From NCBI GenBank assembly GCA_000969725.1, contig JXSR01S003068.1: a stretch of 26,217 bases of DNA, one strand, 5' to 3'. The position numbers were made by a program, and so were the translations under genes. This document shows, piece by piece, positions 1-9,701 of the stretch; the stretch's first letter is position 1; each line of letters begins with the position of its first letter. The notes beneath the pieces were generated by a model. That model saw only the letters and a program-made list of their open reading frames with translations, made no database searches and was not told the origin of the DNA. Origin of the DNA: Ophiothrix spiculata (lineage: Eukaryota > Echinodermata > Ophiuroidea > Amphilepidida > Ophiotrichidae).

Positions 1-146
1 TAATCACTGTCGGTCACTGAATGGCGGAAACAATGGTTGTTAGACAACAATCTACAAAGGAAAATCAGTTTCTCCATGCGATCGAATATTACTTAATTTG
101 CATTAGCATATGTCACTTTGACTTGTACTTCAATCACTGAAAATGT

Positions 147-168
147 AATACAATACAATACAATACAA
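147..168. repeat. (AATAC)n microsatellite
   Basis: About 4.4 perfect copies of the pentamer AATAC are read directly. It lies some 45 bp outside the left end of the first MITE. No function is implied. Confidence 0.9.
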
Positions 169-214
169 ATCGACGATTGTTTTTACAACTTTTTTTCTTG
201 TAGATGTACAACTA

Positions 215-656
215 CATATGTGTGGTGCTCTGGCATAATGAGCGGAAAGTCGCGATTTTCAAAATTGAGTTTATGATGTATTTGAATTCTCTATCATCTC
301 AGCTTTCCAATGATATATAATATGTCATACTTTCTTTCTACAATTTTCACTTAGAGATCGAAATATGAAACAGTCCACTCAAAATCTGGCAGTAAAAGAT
401 TGTCGCAAATCGATTCTAAAGTTACTGATTACTATAGTGTGTTATAGCAAAACGCGAGCAATTACCCGTGAATTATTGCACTTCACGGCATACATGACCT
501 TCAAAACGCAAAGAGTAGATTAACACGTATGTACTAATGCGTTTTATGTCAAAAAAAGAAATTTGATCTTCTCATCATATTTTTACTTTAGCAGCCGTTT
601 ATTCAAAATCTCCAATCGCGACTTTCCGCTCATTTTGCCAGAGCACCACACATATG
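215..656. mobile_element. MITE-like element with 43-bp terminal inverted repeats
   Basis: The left arm 215-257 and right arm 614-656 are reverse complements with one mismatch (CATATGTGTGGTGCTC at the left tip, its complement at the right). The 356 bp between them is AT-rich and has no meaningful open frame. Length (442 bp), matched ends and lack of coding sequence fit a non-autonomous DNA transposon, which would be moved by a transposase encoded elsewhere. The flanks (ACTA before, CATA after) give no clean target-site duplication, so the superfamily is unassigned. The high arm identity suggests a fairly recent insertion. The tip resembles that of the element at 13135-13566. Confidence 0.8.
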
Positions 657-1654
657 CATATTTAAAAACCACCCTTTTGAAAGGACATTTTGCATGATTA
701 ATGCCGTTACTCCAGGTTTCTTTCTTGATGATCAACACGTATTGCCGGGAGCTAAAATAACATTTGCACATCCCTGGAGTTCCGTGATTCTAAAACTATA
801 TACATTTTGATGGTATCAGAGGCCATTTCCACAAAATGAAAAATCGACAGAACTGGAAATTGTGTAATTATGAATGGCTTTAGAAACTGCTAAATTGATT
901 GTTTAAAATGTTCTCCATATATTCCAACTAAACGTCATTAAAAAGACTAAAACAAGCGTTTGAATTTTAAAAGTTCAATTTATCTAGTTTTTAGATTCCA
1001 TTGACGCACATTTTCTAGTCGAAAAAATAATGTTATTTTATGGAAGTCAATGTAAGTTCGTAAAACCGCAGAGACATGCATTGTAAAAACACTCCAGTCC
1101 GTTTCAGAACATTTGAGACTGATCGTCGTAGAATAAACATATACTTTCAAGTCTGAATTTTGATCAAGAATAATTTCTCCTATGTTTGGCATTCCCGCCC
1201 GGTACTTCCTGCTTTGTATCTTAGTCTTAGCTTTAAGTTCGAAGGTAGGAGTTAAGACAGATGGGAAAATGTCACTATTAATTCATACTTCAATAAATGT
1301 TACCCTGCAATTTCCTTATATTACGTATGATAAGGGTAAATTAAACTCAGTCAAATGTAGATATACGAGATGCTTTTATGCTTTATGAAGTGCAGCTCAA
1401 AGCTTTGAAATCTGATGCCAAAATTGCTATCAAGAGTAGTTGATAAAATTTACTTTCCTTTAGTAGAGTGACATGAAATAACATATAGTCAGAGTTAGAT
1501 TAGGATGAAATGTAACTTATGTATTATGGGTCGAATATCAAGTTTGAATTAACTTTCAGGAAAATCATACTTAGACGACGCAATTCAGCTCGTAGATTTA
1601 ACATTGTTGTATTCGAGTGTTTAGAGGAAGAGAAGCCATTTGTTGTTTGTCATG
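657..1654. other. Non-coding stretch, no recognised element
   Basis: I found no repeat, RNA or convincing gene here. The only item of note is a 68-codon plus-strand frame at 1182-1388 whose first 20 or so residues are hydrophobic (see findings). The C/T bases before its ATG make a weak start context. Confidence 0.5.
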
Positions 1655-1749
1655 ATGTTGGTCAATGTTTGTGTTTCTTAAAAAGATTTAATAATTCTTT
1701 ATTTATAAAAAATAATAAAAGGTACCAGCATTACAAAATTCAAAGCAGT
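1655..1749. repeat. 95-bp perfect direct repeat R1, copy 1
   Basis: Identical over 95 bp to 4902-4996, and unrelated on both sides of the match. AT-rich, starting ATGTTGGTCAATG and ending TTCAAAGCAGT. It lacks TG...CA ends, inverted termini or a poly-A tail, so it is not an obvious LTR, MITE or SINE. See findings for the possible assembly origin. Confidence 0.9.
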
Positions 1750-2432
1750 ATTTTCAAAAAGTAATATGTATGCTATGAAGATAAAACATGACAACAAAAA
1801 GCGATGAAAATTTGATATGTAGATCTTTGATTGCAGCATTTTGAATTTCTATCTATTTTTTGTGGAATTCGTACTATTCTGATCTTAAAATACGTTATAA
1901 CGAAATTAACACGTTGGCGGACGATTGCAATGGTTTTGATGTGAGATAGAGGATGTCTATACCCACTTATTTCTGTAATCAGACTCTGCTACGAGATCCA
2001 TAGCATTGTATTTTACAACATTGTGAACTGGTGGGTTTTGGATTGTAATAGACTAGTAATGAATGATTTATGATTGACTAAGTCTAAAGTACCGCTTATT
2101 AATATTTGTGTACATTAATCGTTCATGATTTAGGTATTATTATTGCCTTAGTTTGTTGCTTTTATATGGACACATATGAATTTGCTCATGTACTGGTAGG
2201 GGGTAAAACAAAAGCGATTTTGAGGTCAAATTTAATTTATCAACGCCTGGGTCAAGGTCACTTTACTTCTCAAGCTGAGTGGTCAAATGGAATGTTTATC
2301 GATAATAGAGGTGATTAAATGTTTTGGTCACGCTTGACTGCGCCAAGAGAATTCTTGGAAGCAAAGCATAAAATGATCCTTCAACGCCCCTCCATTTAAA
2401 ATGGAGTTGTGGTGAACATGGAATGGTTCCCT
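1750..2432. other. Non-coding stretch, no recognised element
   Basis: No repeat family or gene was recognised. A 70-codon plus-strand frame (2106-2318) has no family resemblance and is best taken as chance. If the R1 repeat is an assembly artefact, this segment may be misplaced. Confidence 0.45.
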
Positions 2433-2467
2433 GGCGGTATATGACATCTTAAAATAAATATACCGCC
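2433..2467. repeat. Short hairpin, 9-bp stem
   Basis: GGCGGTATA (2433-2441) pairs exactly with TATACCGCC (2459-2467) across a 17-nt AT-rich loop. Such a stem can arise by chance in AT-rich DNA, but the GC-rich half makes this one stand out. No function is inferred. Confidence 0.55.
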
Positions 2468-2768
2468 AAGCAAAAAAATGTAATTAACAAAACTATGTAT
2501 ATCACCTGCTTGCATGCATATGGTTAATGGAAGACAAATTATTGTGCTGGAGTCGAAGGATTAGTTTCTGATGTGAATTAGGTTGACTGGTCATTCTCTG
2601 ACTACATACACAAAAGCATGTTTATCTAGAGGGGCAAATACCAATCTGATTGATTAAAATGTACAACAAGAAATGAGAAGAACAATGCCCTAAAAACATT
2701 ATTAGTATCCTTCAAAAAGAAGTATCTGTTTTCCGCTTGTTGAGCTTTTGAGTAGGGTGAATTCGTGA

Positions 2769-3022
2769 TGTGAGTGCAAGAAAGTCGTGTCTGCAATGGC
2801 TGCCTTACGTTATTTTTATTAAACACATTATCACTTTAATGTGAAAATCACTCAAAATTTCTCTCCTATATGTCAGTGGCTCTAGAAATTGTTCTTCAGG
2901 TGACACCGTCACCTGAAGAACCATTTCAAGAGCCACTGAGCCAAAACTGGACATTCCACAGTGTGCAATTCAAATGTATGACGAATGGCAGCTATTGCAG
3001 ATACGAATTTCTTGCACTCACA
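2769..3022. mobile_element. MITE family A, copy 1 (37-bp TIRs, candidate TGA target duplication)
   Basis: The left end (TGTGAGTGCAAG..., to 2804) and right end (2987 to ...CTTGCACTCACA) are inverted repeats with three mismatches over 37 bp. Candidate 3-bp direct repeats TGA flank the element (2766-2768 and 3023-3025). A 3-bp duplication would fit PIF/Harbinger- or CACTA-type insertion, but this is inference from ends alone. A second copy of the family lies at 12045-12224. This copy is about 74 bp longer, and the near-perfect hairpin at 2874-2938 accounts for most of the difference. No coding capacity. Confidence 0.85.
2874..2938. repeat. 65-bp near-perfect hairpin inside MITE A
   Basis: Arms 2874-2904 and 2908-2938 (31 bp each) are reverse complements with two mismatches, separated by only ACC. 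The centre reads CAGGTGAC-ACC-GTCACCTG. It is absent from the family copy at 12045-12224, so it looks like a secondary insertion or a palindromic rearrangement. I see no target-site duplication around it (flanks TATATGT and AGCCAAA). Confidence 0.9.
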
Positions 3023-3049
3023 TGATTTGATACAAATATCTGTTTTGAT

Positions 3050-3302
3050 AAATCAAGGTTCACTTAAATAGATTTCAGATGTACATACTTTACTAGATTT
3101 TGAATTAATGTACACCTTTTACTTGTTACATAAGATTTAAAATTGCAAATTACGGTCACAGAACTATATATTTTTTTTAAATCAAGGTTCACTTAAACAA
3201 ATTGTTAGATCTACAAACTTTACTAGAATTTGAACTAATGCACACCCTTTCCTTGTTACATAAGATTTGAAATTGCAATTTACGGTCATAGAACTATTTT
3301 TA
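3050..3302. repeat. 129-bp tandem duplication, two diverged copies
   Basis: Copy 1 (3050-3178) and copy 2 (3179 to about 3302) both begin AAATCAAGGTTCACTTAAA and share ACTTTACTAGA, CTTGTTACATAAGATTT and TACGGTCA in the same order. They differ by scattered substitutions, so the duplication is not recent. It starts 28 bp beyond the right end of MITE A. No coding frame. Confidence 0.85.
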
Positions 3303-4679
3303 ACAAACCCTGTTTTCCCCAAAAATGTTATGACGCTTGTTACAAACTTTTTTTTCCATATGATACATACTGTATGTGCCTTACAGATGTAGTTATTAGT
3401 TTAGATTATAGCATCATCATAGCGTATATCTTTAACTTTATCAAAATTACTAATATCCGTGTATCTTCAACGCAATGGATATTCTTAACTTTCTGAGGAA
3501 ACAAAAATTAATGAATTTTTTAAAACAAAGAAAAATGCTCTAACGATTGCTGTTTTAAAACAACGTTTTAACCTGTTTAGTTTAACATTAATTTCATGAG
3601 TTTGCGTCATAAAATTGGAAAACTGGTATTTGATTCTGAGAGAAATATTGCAGTTTAAAATAACGAGGTACAAAAAGGGAAGGATTTGCTAATGCTTACC
3701 CATTAAGATAATGGAACCTAGTGTATGATATACACACTCTGATATGCGATACGGGACATCTTGTCAGTACAGTTATTAGATGCAACTAAATACTATAATA
3801 TAAAGCAAAGTTTTGCATGTCTGTACTACGCTTTACAGGTTCAAATAATAAAGCAAAACTCATAAACTAGCTACAAATTGTTTTACATCTATACACAGTA
3901 TACATTCTACATATTCTATAAATAAAAATGGTTTTGAAAATCTGGTATAAGATTAACAGTTTATTTTAAAATGTCTATATACCATTTTTACCGTATATTT
4001 AACTTAGGTAATAAAACACATGCTATGACATGATAAATGTACTTTTGGGTTAATTAAAGCATCCACGCAATTTTGTTTAATAGCTACTCTACATATATTT
4101 AAGTTTCCTCCACTTGCAGTATTGACGGTAATGTAATAATAATGGTTTCGATAGTAAGTGGCTCATCGGTAGGCTAGGTATTATGATACAAAATTTCAGG
4201 ATAAAAATAGCCAAGTTTAGGCTATACATAAATATGATGTGACACAACAACGAGGTTATTTGAGATGTAGGATACAGTTAATTTATGCTCTAATAGTGAA
4301 GAATGAGCTGATGACATGATTTCATCACGCATCTTTTTCAGAAAAGATCTATAGATGCTTAATAACATTATCTTAAATGGTTGGCATATTTAATTTTGTT
4401 TTAAGTAAGTCTGCACATTCACATTTATCATGATACTTTGCATCAAACTTATACAAATATTTACATGCACTAGGCAAAATGTTCACCTAGTTTTTTAACT
4501 TTTGACCCCCTGTGTTTTTCTATGTCATCAATTTAGTAGTATAAATTCTGATGTAACTTTATGACAACAATTAATCACTATATCCTCTAAATTTACAGAA
4601 GCTGGCCTTTTAATTCTCCTACTCCGTCATCAAAGTAAAACATGATTGTATTTTGACATTTCAATGGACATTCGAAGCA
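3303..4679. other. AT-rich non-coding stretch, no recognised element
   Basis: I see no matched inverted ends, tandem arrays or protein resemblance in these 1.4 kb. The 62-codon minus-strand frame at 3485-3673 has a composition typical of chance frames in AT-rich DNA. Confidence 0.5.
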
Positions 4680-4710
4680 ATTTTTAGCCTCAGAGATGCA
4701 TATTTTTTCT
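4680..4710. repeat. 31-bp sequence repeated exactly in inverted orientation at 11245-11275
   Basis: The segment beginning ATTTTTAGCCTCAG and ending GCATATTTTTTCT is found reverse-complemented at 11245-11275 without mismatch, and similarity continues weakly for about five more bases. An exact 31-bp match is far beyond chance. The two could be ends of one 6.6-kb element or two fragments of an unrelated repeat family. I cannot decide between these. Confidence 0.8.
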
Positions 4711-4901
4711 GGACTCTGTCAACCAGAAATTGATCTTCCGGAAGCAGTGATGGTGACATGTTCGATGCATTCACTTATATTGTTTTTGCTTTTCAGCGAT
4801 AGAAGTCCAGTTCAGCTGGACACAATAAGAGGTTTCAGGTGGTTAACTAATTCTAGTCAGTACCATCATTTAATATTCATCCGAATTCTTTATATTTATT
4901 T

Positions 4902-4996
4902 ATGTTGGTCAATGTTTGTGTTTCTTAAAAAGATTTAATAATTCTTTATTTATAAAAAATAATAAAAGGTACCAGCATTACAAAATTCAAAGCAGT
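4902..4996. repeat. 95-bp perfect direct repeat R1, copy 2
   Basis: Identical to 1655-1749, 3247 bp upstream. The match stops abruptly at both ends. It is 195 bp upstream of the first copy of a different 95-bp repeat (R2). Confidence 0.9.
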
Positions 4997-5191
4997 TCTT
5001 GATGAACGCAATACCTCTTCTGAAATTAGAACATATGGTTTTGTTAAAAATGTTACACCCTGACAGCAACATTTCTATAATGAACGAATGTGTACACCTA
5101 CCTTTTTTCTTAATGCAACGCGTCGTTCGAATACCCTGCGATTTGGCCTTTTCACATCCAGTCAGGGCTTGTCTCGTCTACTTTATTTGAC

Positions 5192-5286
5192 TGAGCGCCC
5201 CGGGTTTCTGTGCTCCTTAAAGTGTCGATCGATTGTTGGAAGTTATCAGTGTGCCTTCAATATGGAGGTACGGTATGGCTAGAACA
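5192..5286. repeat. 95-bp perfect direct repeat R2, copy 1
   Basis: Identical over 95 bp to 7679-7773, starting TGAGCGCCCCGGG and ending GGTATGGCTAGAACA. It is richer in GC and CpG than its surroundings. An open frame runs through it (5088-5282), but the translation resembles no family I know and the second copy has no matching flank. Confidence 0.9.
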
Positions 5287-5719
5287 TTGAAAATGCCACT
5301 CAAATACATCAGACTCTTCTGTCTTTTTCGAATAGTCTAATGTGTTAGTCAACCCAAGATAAGGAAAGAATGGAATTCCTGCTTTAAAATTGATTCATTA
5401 AGCATCAGTTTCAATGATAATCTATTGGCCGTTGACTTTGAATTTTATCTTTTCGGTAACTATTAAATTAAGAAACGGGTCAAATGCCTCTTTTATTTTC
5501 CATGTGAATGGTATCGATAATTATCATAGATTAACGGAACATCCTTGGTTGTATCGACATTGCCAATCCGTGTTTAGAAAGGATGTAACCGGGAAATTTG
5601 TAGAGGCATCCAATATAATGGACATAACTAAGAAATATGTCTGCCTTAGCGTTATACATTTAAGTGCATTGGATTCATAAATGATCTAAAACATAAACGA
5701 ATTCTTTGCATTGTATCTT
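5287..5719. other. Non-coding stretch, no recognised element
   Basis: No repeat or RNA was seen. An 88-codon plus-strand frame (5414-5680) overlaps it without recognisable motifs. If R2 is an assembly artefact, placement of 5287-7678 is uncertain. Confidence 0.45.
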
Positions 5720-5721
5720 TA

Positions 5722-5941
5722 AAGGCTCTGTCATTCAACTCTGTAAAGAGCCAAAACGTACAAGTAACATACAAGAGTTTCACGTGTTGAACGAGTACCC
5801 AACGCGCACTACCGTATGGATAACGAAGTAAACGTATACATAACGGCCAAACCGTATGAATAACAATGTATAAAAACAATAGTGAGAATAAGTACCTTAG
5901 GCGTACGTTTGCCTCTATATGCTAATGTGTGACAGAGCCCT
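5722..5941. mobile_element. 220-bp MITE with GGCTCTGTCA ends and TA flanks
   Basis: The left end reads TA-AAGGCTCTGTCA (from 5720) and the right end, reversed, TA-AGGGCTCTGTCA (to 5943). Inverted similarity continues inward with small gaps for about 40 bp, both sides reaching an AAACGTAC motif. Direct TA dinucleotides at 5720-5721 and 5942-5943 fit a TA target-site duplication, as made by Tc1/mariner-type transposases. That assignment is inferred from the flanks only. The interior contains two related ACCGTATG(G/A)ATAAC motifs. It has no coding capacity and is presumably non-autonomous. Confidence 0.75.
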
Positions 5942-5943
5942 TA

Positions 5944-7252
5944 GCCGTAGTTTCTAACCATAATATATATACTTGTATTAATTGAAGCGTGTTTTTGTGT
6001 TTCCTTTTATAGATCAAAATAGAACATGATTGAGATTTCTTTTCTAATTATCTAACCACGATGCAAATACTCTTTTACACATGTCCATTACGATGATTAC
6101 TCTGGTCACTTGGGTATGCTCCTTCCAAAAGTCGTCCAATTAACGAAAACAAAACGGCTATTAAATAAATTTGCTTTGCATTGGTATTTTTGTCAGTACT
6201 GACCCATCTTGTAATGCAATACATAACAGTATAATCCTTAAGATGAAGACATTTAATTATCAAATATTTGCATACAATAGTTGTCGAAAAGTACATTATT
6301 TTCAACTATATAGATTATCCACATAGAGGGCTGGTATTTCAAATTATTGATTTATATAAATTTAAAAATGAATAAATAAAGTTAATAAGCCACAAAAATA
6401 AGACTTAAGATGCTATTGTTAGTTATCGCACATGAAATTCATTGATGAGTTAACTATTTTTAAACTGATATTTTAACTGTTATCCATTTATTTAAAAAAA
6501 GAATATTAAATAACAAAATAGTGAAAAGAATAAGATCAAACTTCTGGTCATTTTTTGATCAAATTGTTCCTAAAGTAATAGAAGTTTTATTCTATACAAG
6601 GAAATCCTTAATTCAAATAACACTATAAGACAAATACATATATAACTCTCAACAGATCCGTACCCATTCCCCGTGATACTAAACCATATTGATATTTTTA
6701 TGTTACGTGTAGGAGCATCCTCTGATGATCCCCAAGATATTTCATATGTAATTATTCTGATTGGAAAAACAAGGCAGAGGAGCTATAACAATCAAGCACC
6801 ATATCTATATGTCATCCATTACAATGATTACAATGACCATCAAACCGTACAGTAGTGCGTTAAAGGTTTTAGATACATATAAAATACATCACATTTTGGA
6901 CGTTAACAGTGAGGCTATTTTTTCAAATTCAATCATTTTCCATTGTGTTTTTGGAGGTCAAATAATGATAACAAACAATGATAATATTAAATTGGTTTTT
7001 CAATTTAAAACACTAATTTTAAGAGTATATTCATAAAGTTATAAAGACCTTGTATTTTGTGTTTAATGTATTGTTTGTTTGTTTTTGAGTATTATATACA
7101 TTTTTTTTCTTTTTTGCCAGCTGTCGAATTATCTTTGTATTTTTTTTACTTTTTAATCTCCTTAGCTATTTTAGCTTGTTATTGTATTTGCTTTTCTCTA
7201 TAAAGACAAATGACAGCATATGTAACGTAATCTAACATGTATGCATGTATGT
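5944..7252. other. AT-rich non-coding stretch, no recognised element
   Basis: This is very AT-rich, with short T and A runs and TTTG-type runs near 7070-7140. Two overlapping plus-strand frames (6673-6855 and 6761-7036) show no domain, signal peptide or membrane pattern I can name. No terminal inverted repeats were found. Confidence 0.5.
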
Positions 7253-7253
7253 A

Positions 7254-7671
7254 AAATGGTACTCATGTTCGTCAGACTACCTCAAAATTGGGTCCTAAAT
7301 GGCGTAATTGTTGATAGCAAACTGTACCCCTAAATGGCGTAAGATCAGTGAAGATGGTGAAAACGCACCACAAATGGCTTAATGGCTTAAATCTGTAATG
7401 ACCTCTTTGCTAACAAATTAGGTATCAAAAAGTATACAATTTTATGTTCATTTGCATGAAGTCTTAACCTGTTCTATTTTGTTTTTAGACCTTTTATGAT
7501 GTCAGATGACCAACTCCAAATAAAAGGTGACCCTTAATGGTCGAGTTGGCTTGAAGTTACAACCCTTGATTGTGCTTAAAAAGTACCCCCTTTCAGTGAC
7601 CTAGACGCCACTTATGGGTCAAAATCAGACCCTTTTACGCCACTTTTTTTTAATGAGAATAAGTACCACTT
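7254..7671. mobile_element. Inverted-end element of about 418 bp with iterated AAATGGCGTAA motifs
   Basis: The left end (AAAATGGTACTCATG) matches the reversed right end (AAAGTGGTACTTATT). Inside, a motif close to CCTAAATGGCGTAA occurs at about 7293 and 7330, with relatives at about 7370 and 7530, and its reverse complement at about 7605 and 7635. The symmetry is imperfect. This fits an aged MITE or foldback element with internal subrepeats. Boundaries are approximate and no convincing target-site duplication was found. The second R2 copy begins eight bases beyond its right end. Confidence 0.55.
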
Positions 7672-7678
7672 TATTTTT

Positions 7679-7773
7679 TGAGCGCCCCGGGTTTCTGTGC
7701 TCCTTAAAGTGTCGATCGATTGTTGGAAGTTATCAGTGTGCCTTCAATATGGAGGTACGGTATGGCTAGAACA
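7679..7773. repeat. 95-bp perfect direct repeat R2, copy 2
   Basis: Identical to 5192-5286, 2487 bp upstream, with abrupt loss of similarity on both sides. See findings for the coincidence in length with R1. Confidence 0.9.
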
Positions 7774-8731
7774 AACATAATAAGGCTGGAATTTGACAGA
7801 TTACTTTCTTAAACATCTATGCATGCGTGCACAAAACACTTCAGGAATTTTGAACATCGTTATCTGGTCATTCTGTGCCCTATTTCCTCAGTAATGATCG
7901 AGAGGTTGTCTCTAAATTGTCATTTAAATCAGATATATAACCGATTGCAAATATTTATCTTAATGTGATATTTTTAAACATTTTTATGTTTAAAGTTTTG
8001 AAATGCCATATCGAACATCATCAAAAGGCATTTGGATGATACGTTATTGCTCTGATGTTGTGCCCTTTATTTACAATGAAGTTTTTACTAGCACATTGGA
8101 AATTACCACCTTTCTTGACAATTTTGATACAGAAGTTTCAAAAGATATGTGACACATTGCGTAGTGACTTAAAATGGTTGCTGCGATAAGTTTTCCTAGA
8201 AACATTTTTTGGTGTTATATCATTTATTTGAGATTTATTTGATCAATTAAGTAATGAGTAAATGTCTGCGATATTACAGTCTCATAAGCAGAAATTGAGT
8301 AAAGAGCAAGAAGGTTCATACTAGATACAAAAATCTCATTTAACTAACTCAGTACAGTATATTTGAATTGTCTTATATCATTAGGCGAGGTGTCATTAGA
8401 CTTCCTCACCAGAGTGAGAACTTCTCACCGACTGAATTTTGTGATATATGGAAAATCCGACCATCTAGGACAAATATTTTTATATGTTTATATTGATTAT
8501 TTATTCAAATCCAAATACAAGTATATAAAACTCACAATTGAGGTACAAGGATCAAATTATACTACATTTCTAGGTGGGTATATCTAAACAGAAATTCTCA
8601 GGAAGTCTAGTGACGTCAGGCCTTACATGCTGAACATCTGGAGATTCCATATGGTTTGTTATGTTCTCTAATAGAGAACGTACAATGATACCGATAAAGA
8701 ATAATCGAACTAATAGGTAAACATGCTAGTA
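7774..8731. other. Non-coding stretch, no recognised element
   Basis: Only a small 7-bp hairpin (GTTCTCT/AGAGAAC, 8663-8679) was noted. A 74-codon frame at 8363-8587 has no recognisable features. Confidence 0.5.
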
Positions 8732-8797
8732 AAAATGTGACTATCATCATTATAATAATTACCAGCTGTAATGTGGGACTATAGTCATTTTTACCTC
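8732..8797. repeat. Hairpin with 14-bp stem
   Basis: GTAAAAATG(T)GACTAT at 8732-8747 pairs with ATAGTCATTTTTAC at 8784-8797, with one bulged T. A weaker extension of similar bases lies outside (GGTAAACATG before, CCTCTTTTTAC after). The loop is AT-rich. It may be a remnant of a short inverted-repeat element. No function is inferred. Confidence 0.6.
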
Positions 8798-9431
8798 TTT
8801 TTACATATCTGCAAAGATCACGTTGTAAGAATTAAAAAGGCATCACAATATACATCATTCTAAATTCACAGTTGAATATACGGCTAATAATATTACCGTG
8901 GAGCGAAACATGCACTCCTTAATGGGTCTCATTTGTATTAATTTTTGGTGACAAAGTTGGTGACATTCTTTTGAATAAATGATCAATAATAATAAATCTT
9001 CAATCCCCTCAACCAAATGTGCAGGAATTAACCGATATTTGTCTTTTACTGGTCGTTTACAAGTCACATATTCTTAAGACAATATGCTAATAAAAGACGT
9101 TTTGAAATAAAAAAATTAGTATTACTGTTAATTTTGGGTTACGAAAAAACCTTTGTTCTCCTTTGGTGTTAAAACAGAGACCAACTAGAATAACAATAAT
9201 TATACACAGATTATCTTCATTCTTTTAAAATCGCTTTACAAGTTACATGAAATAGGTAAACAGGTTTGGCATGGCATTTCATTCAGAGCTACTCGGAAAC
9301 CCAGGGTTTCAGTTATATCTGTTTTATATGTCGCTAAATAAATTCGTATGCCATCTTTATAGCTGAAACAAAATCAATGCCGGGTCTCTCATGCCTACAG
9401 CAATACAGTAAGACAATCTGTTCTGATGGGG
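8798..9431. other. Non-coding stretch, no recognised element
   Basis: I find no repeats or RNA genes. The minus-strand 70-codon frame at 8855-9067 has no recognisable motif. Confidence 0.5.
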
Positions 9432-9517
9432 CTTTCTGGCTGTAACAATTAAATGGATATAGGAATCATATAGACTTTCTGGCTGTAACAATTAAAGGGA
9501 TATAGGAATCATATAGA
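9432..9517. repeat. 43-bp tandem duplication (two units)
   Basis: CTTTCTGGCTGTAACAATT and the bases after it occur at 9432-9474 and again at 9475-9517, with one T/G difference (AAATGG versus AAAGGG). The near identity indicates a recent duplication, probably by slippage or unequal exchange, and a likely polymorphic site. Confidence 0.95.
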
Positions 9518-9701
9518 CTTTTGTCGCAAACATCAGAGGCTGTACTTTTGTGGTAATTTAACGTTGGCATGAGTGCTAAGATGTCTTCTTTTAGTTCTAA
9601 TCAATGTAATAATAGTCTTATGACTTAAATAAAGTGATCCGAAAACGAAACAGGAAACATATCCATTTACATTATGTACAATTATTTTGGTCTGATAACT
9701 A

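Noticed and set aside
2874..2938. MicroRNA precursor
   Set aside because: The 3-nt spacer and near-perfect pairing to the tip leave no normal loop. It looks like a palindromic insertion in a MITE.
4696..4938. 80-codon frame with an internal TTTTCAG acceptor-like site as an exon
   Set aside because: It starts in the 31-bp inverted repeat and ends inside R1. There is no family resemblance and no supporting donor.
1655..4996. R1 pair as long terminal repeats of a 3.3-kb retroelement
   Set aside because: The repeats lack TG/CA ends. No gag-pol-like frame lies between them, no primer-binding or polypurine sequence is recognisable, and the abrupt 95-bp length recurs in an unrelated pair.
5120..5140. 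tRNA B-box-like GTTCGAATA
   Set aside because: It does not fit the B-box consensus fully, and no A-box or cloverleaf can be built around it.
5192..7773. R2 pair as LTRs
   Set aside because: There are no matching termini or internal coding sequence, and two other inverted-repeat elements occupy the interval. It has the same length as R1, which points elsewhere.
9432..9517. CRISPR-like repeat
   Set aside because: Two directly abutting units with no spacers in eukaryotic-type DNA make a simple tandem duplication.
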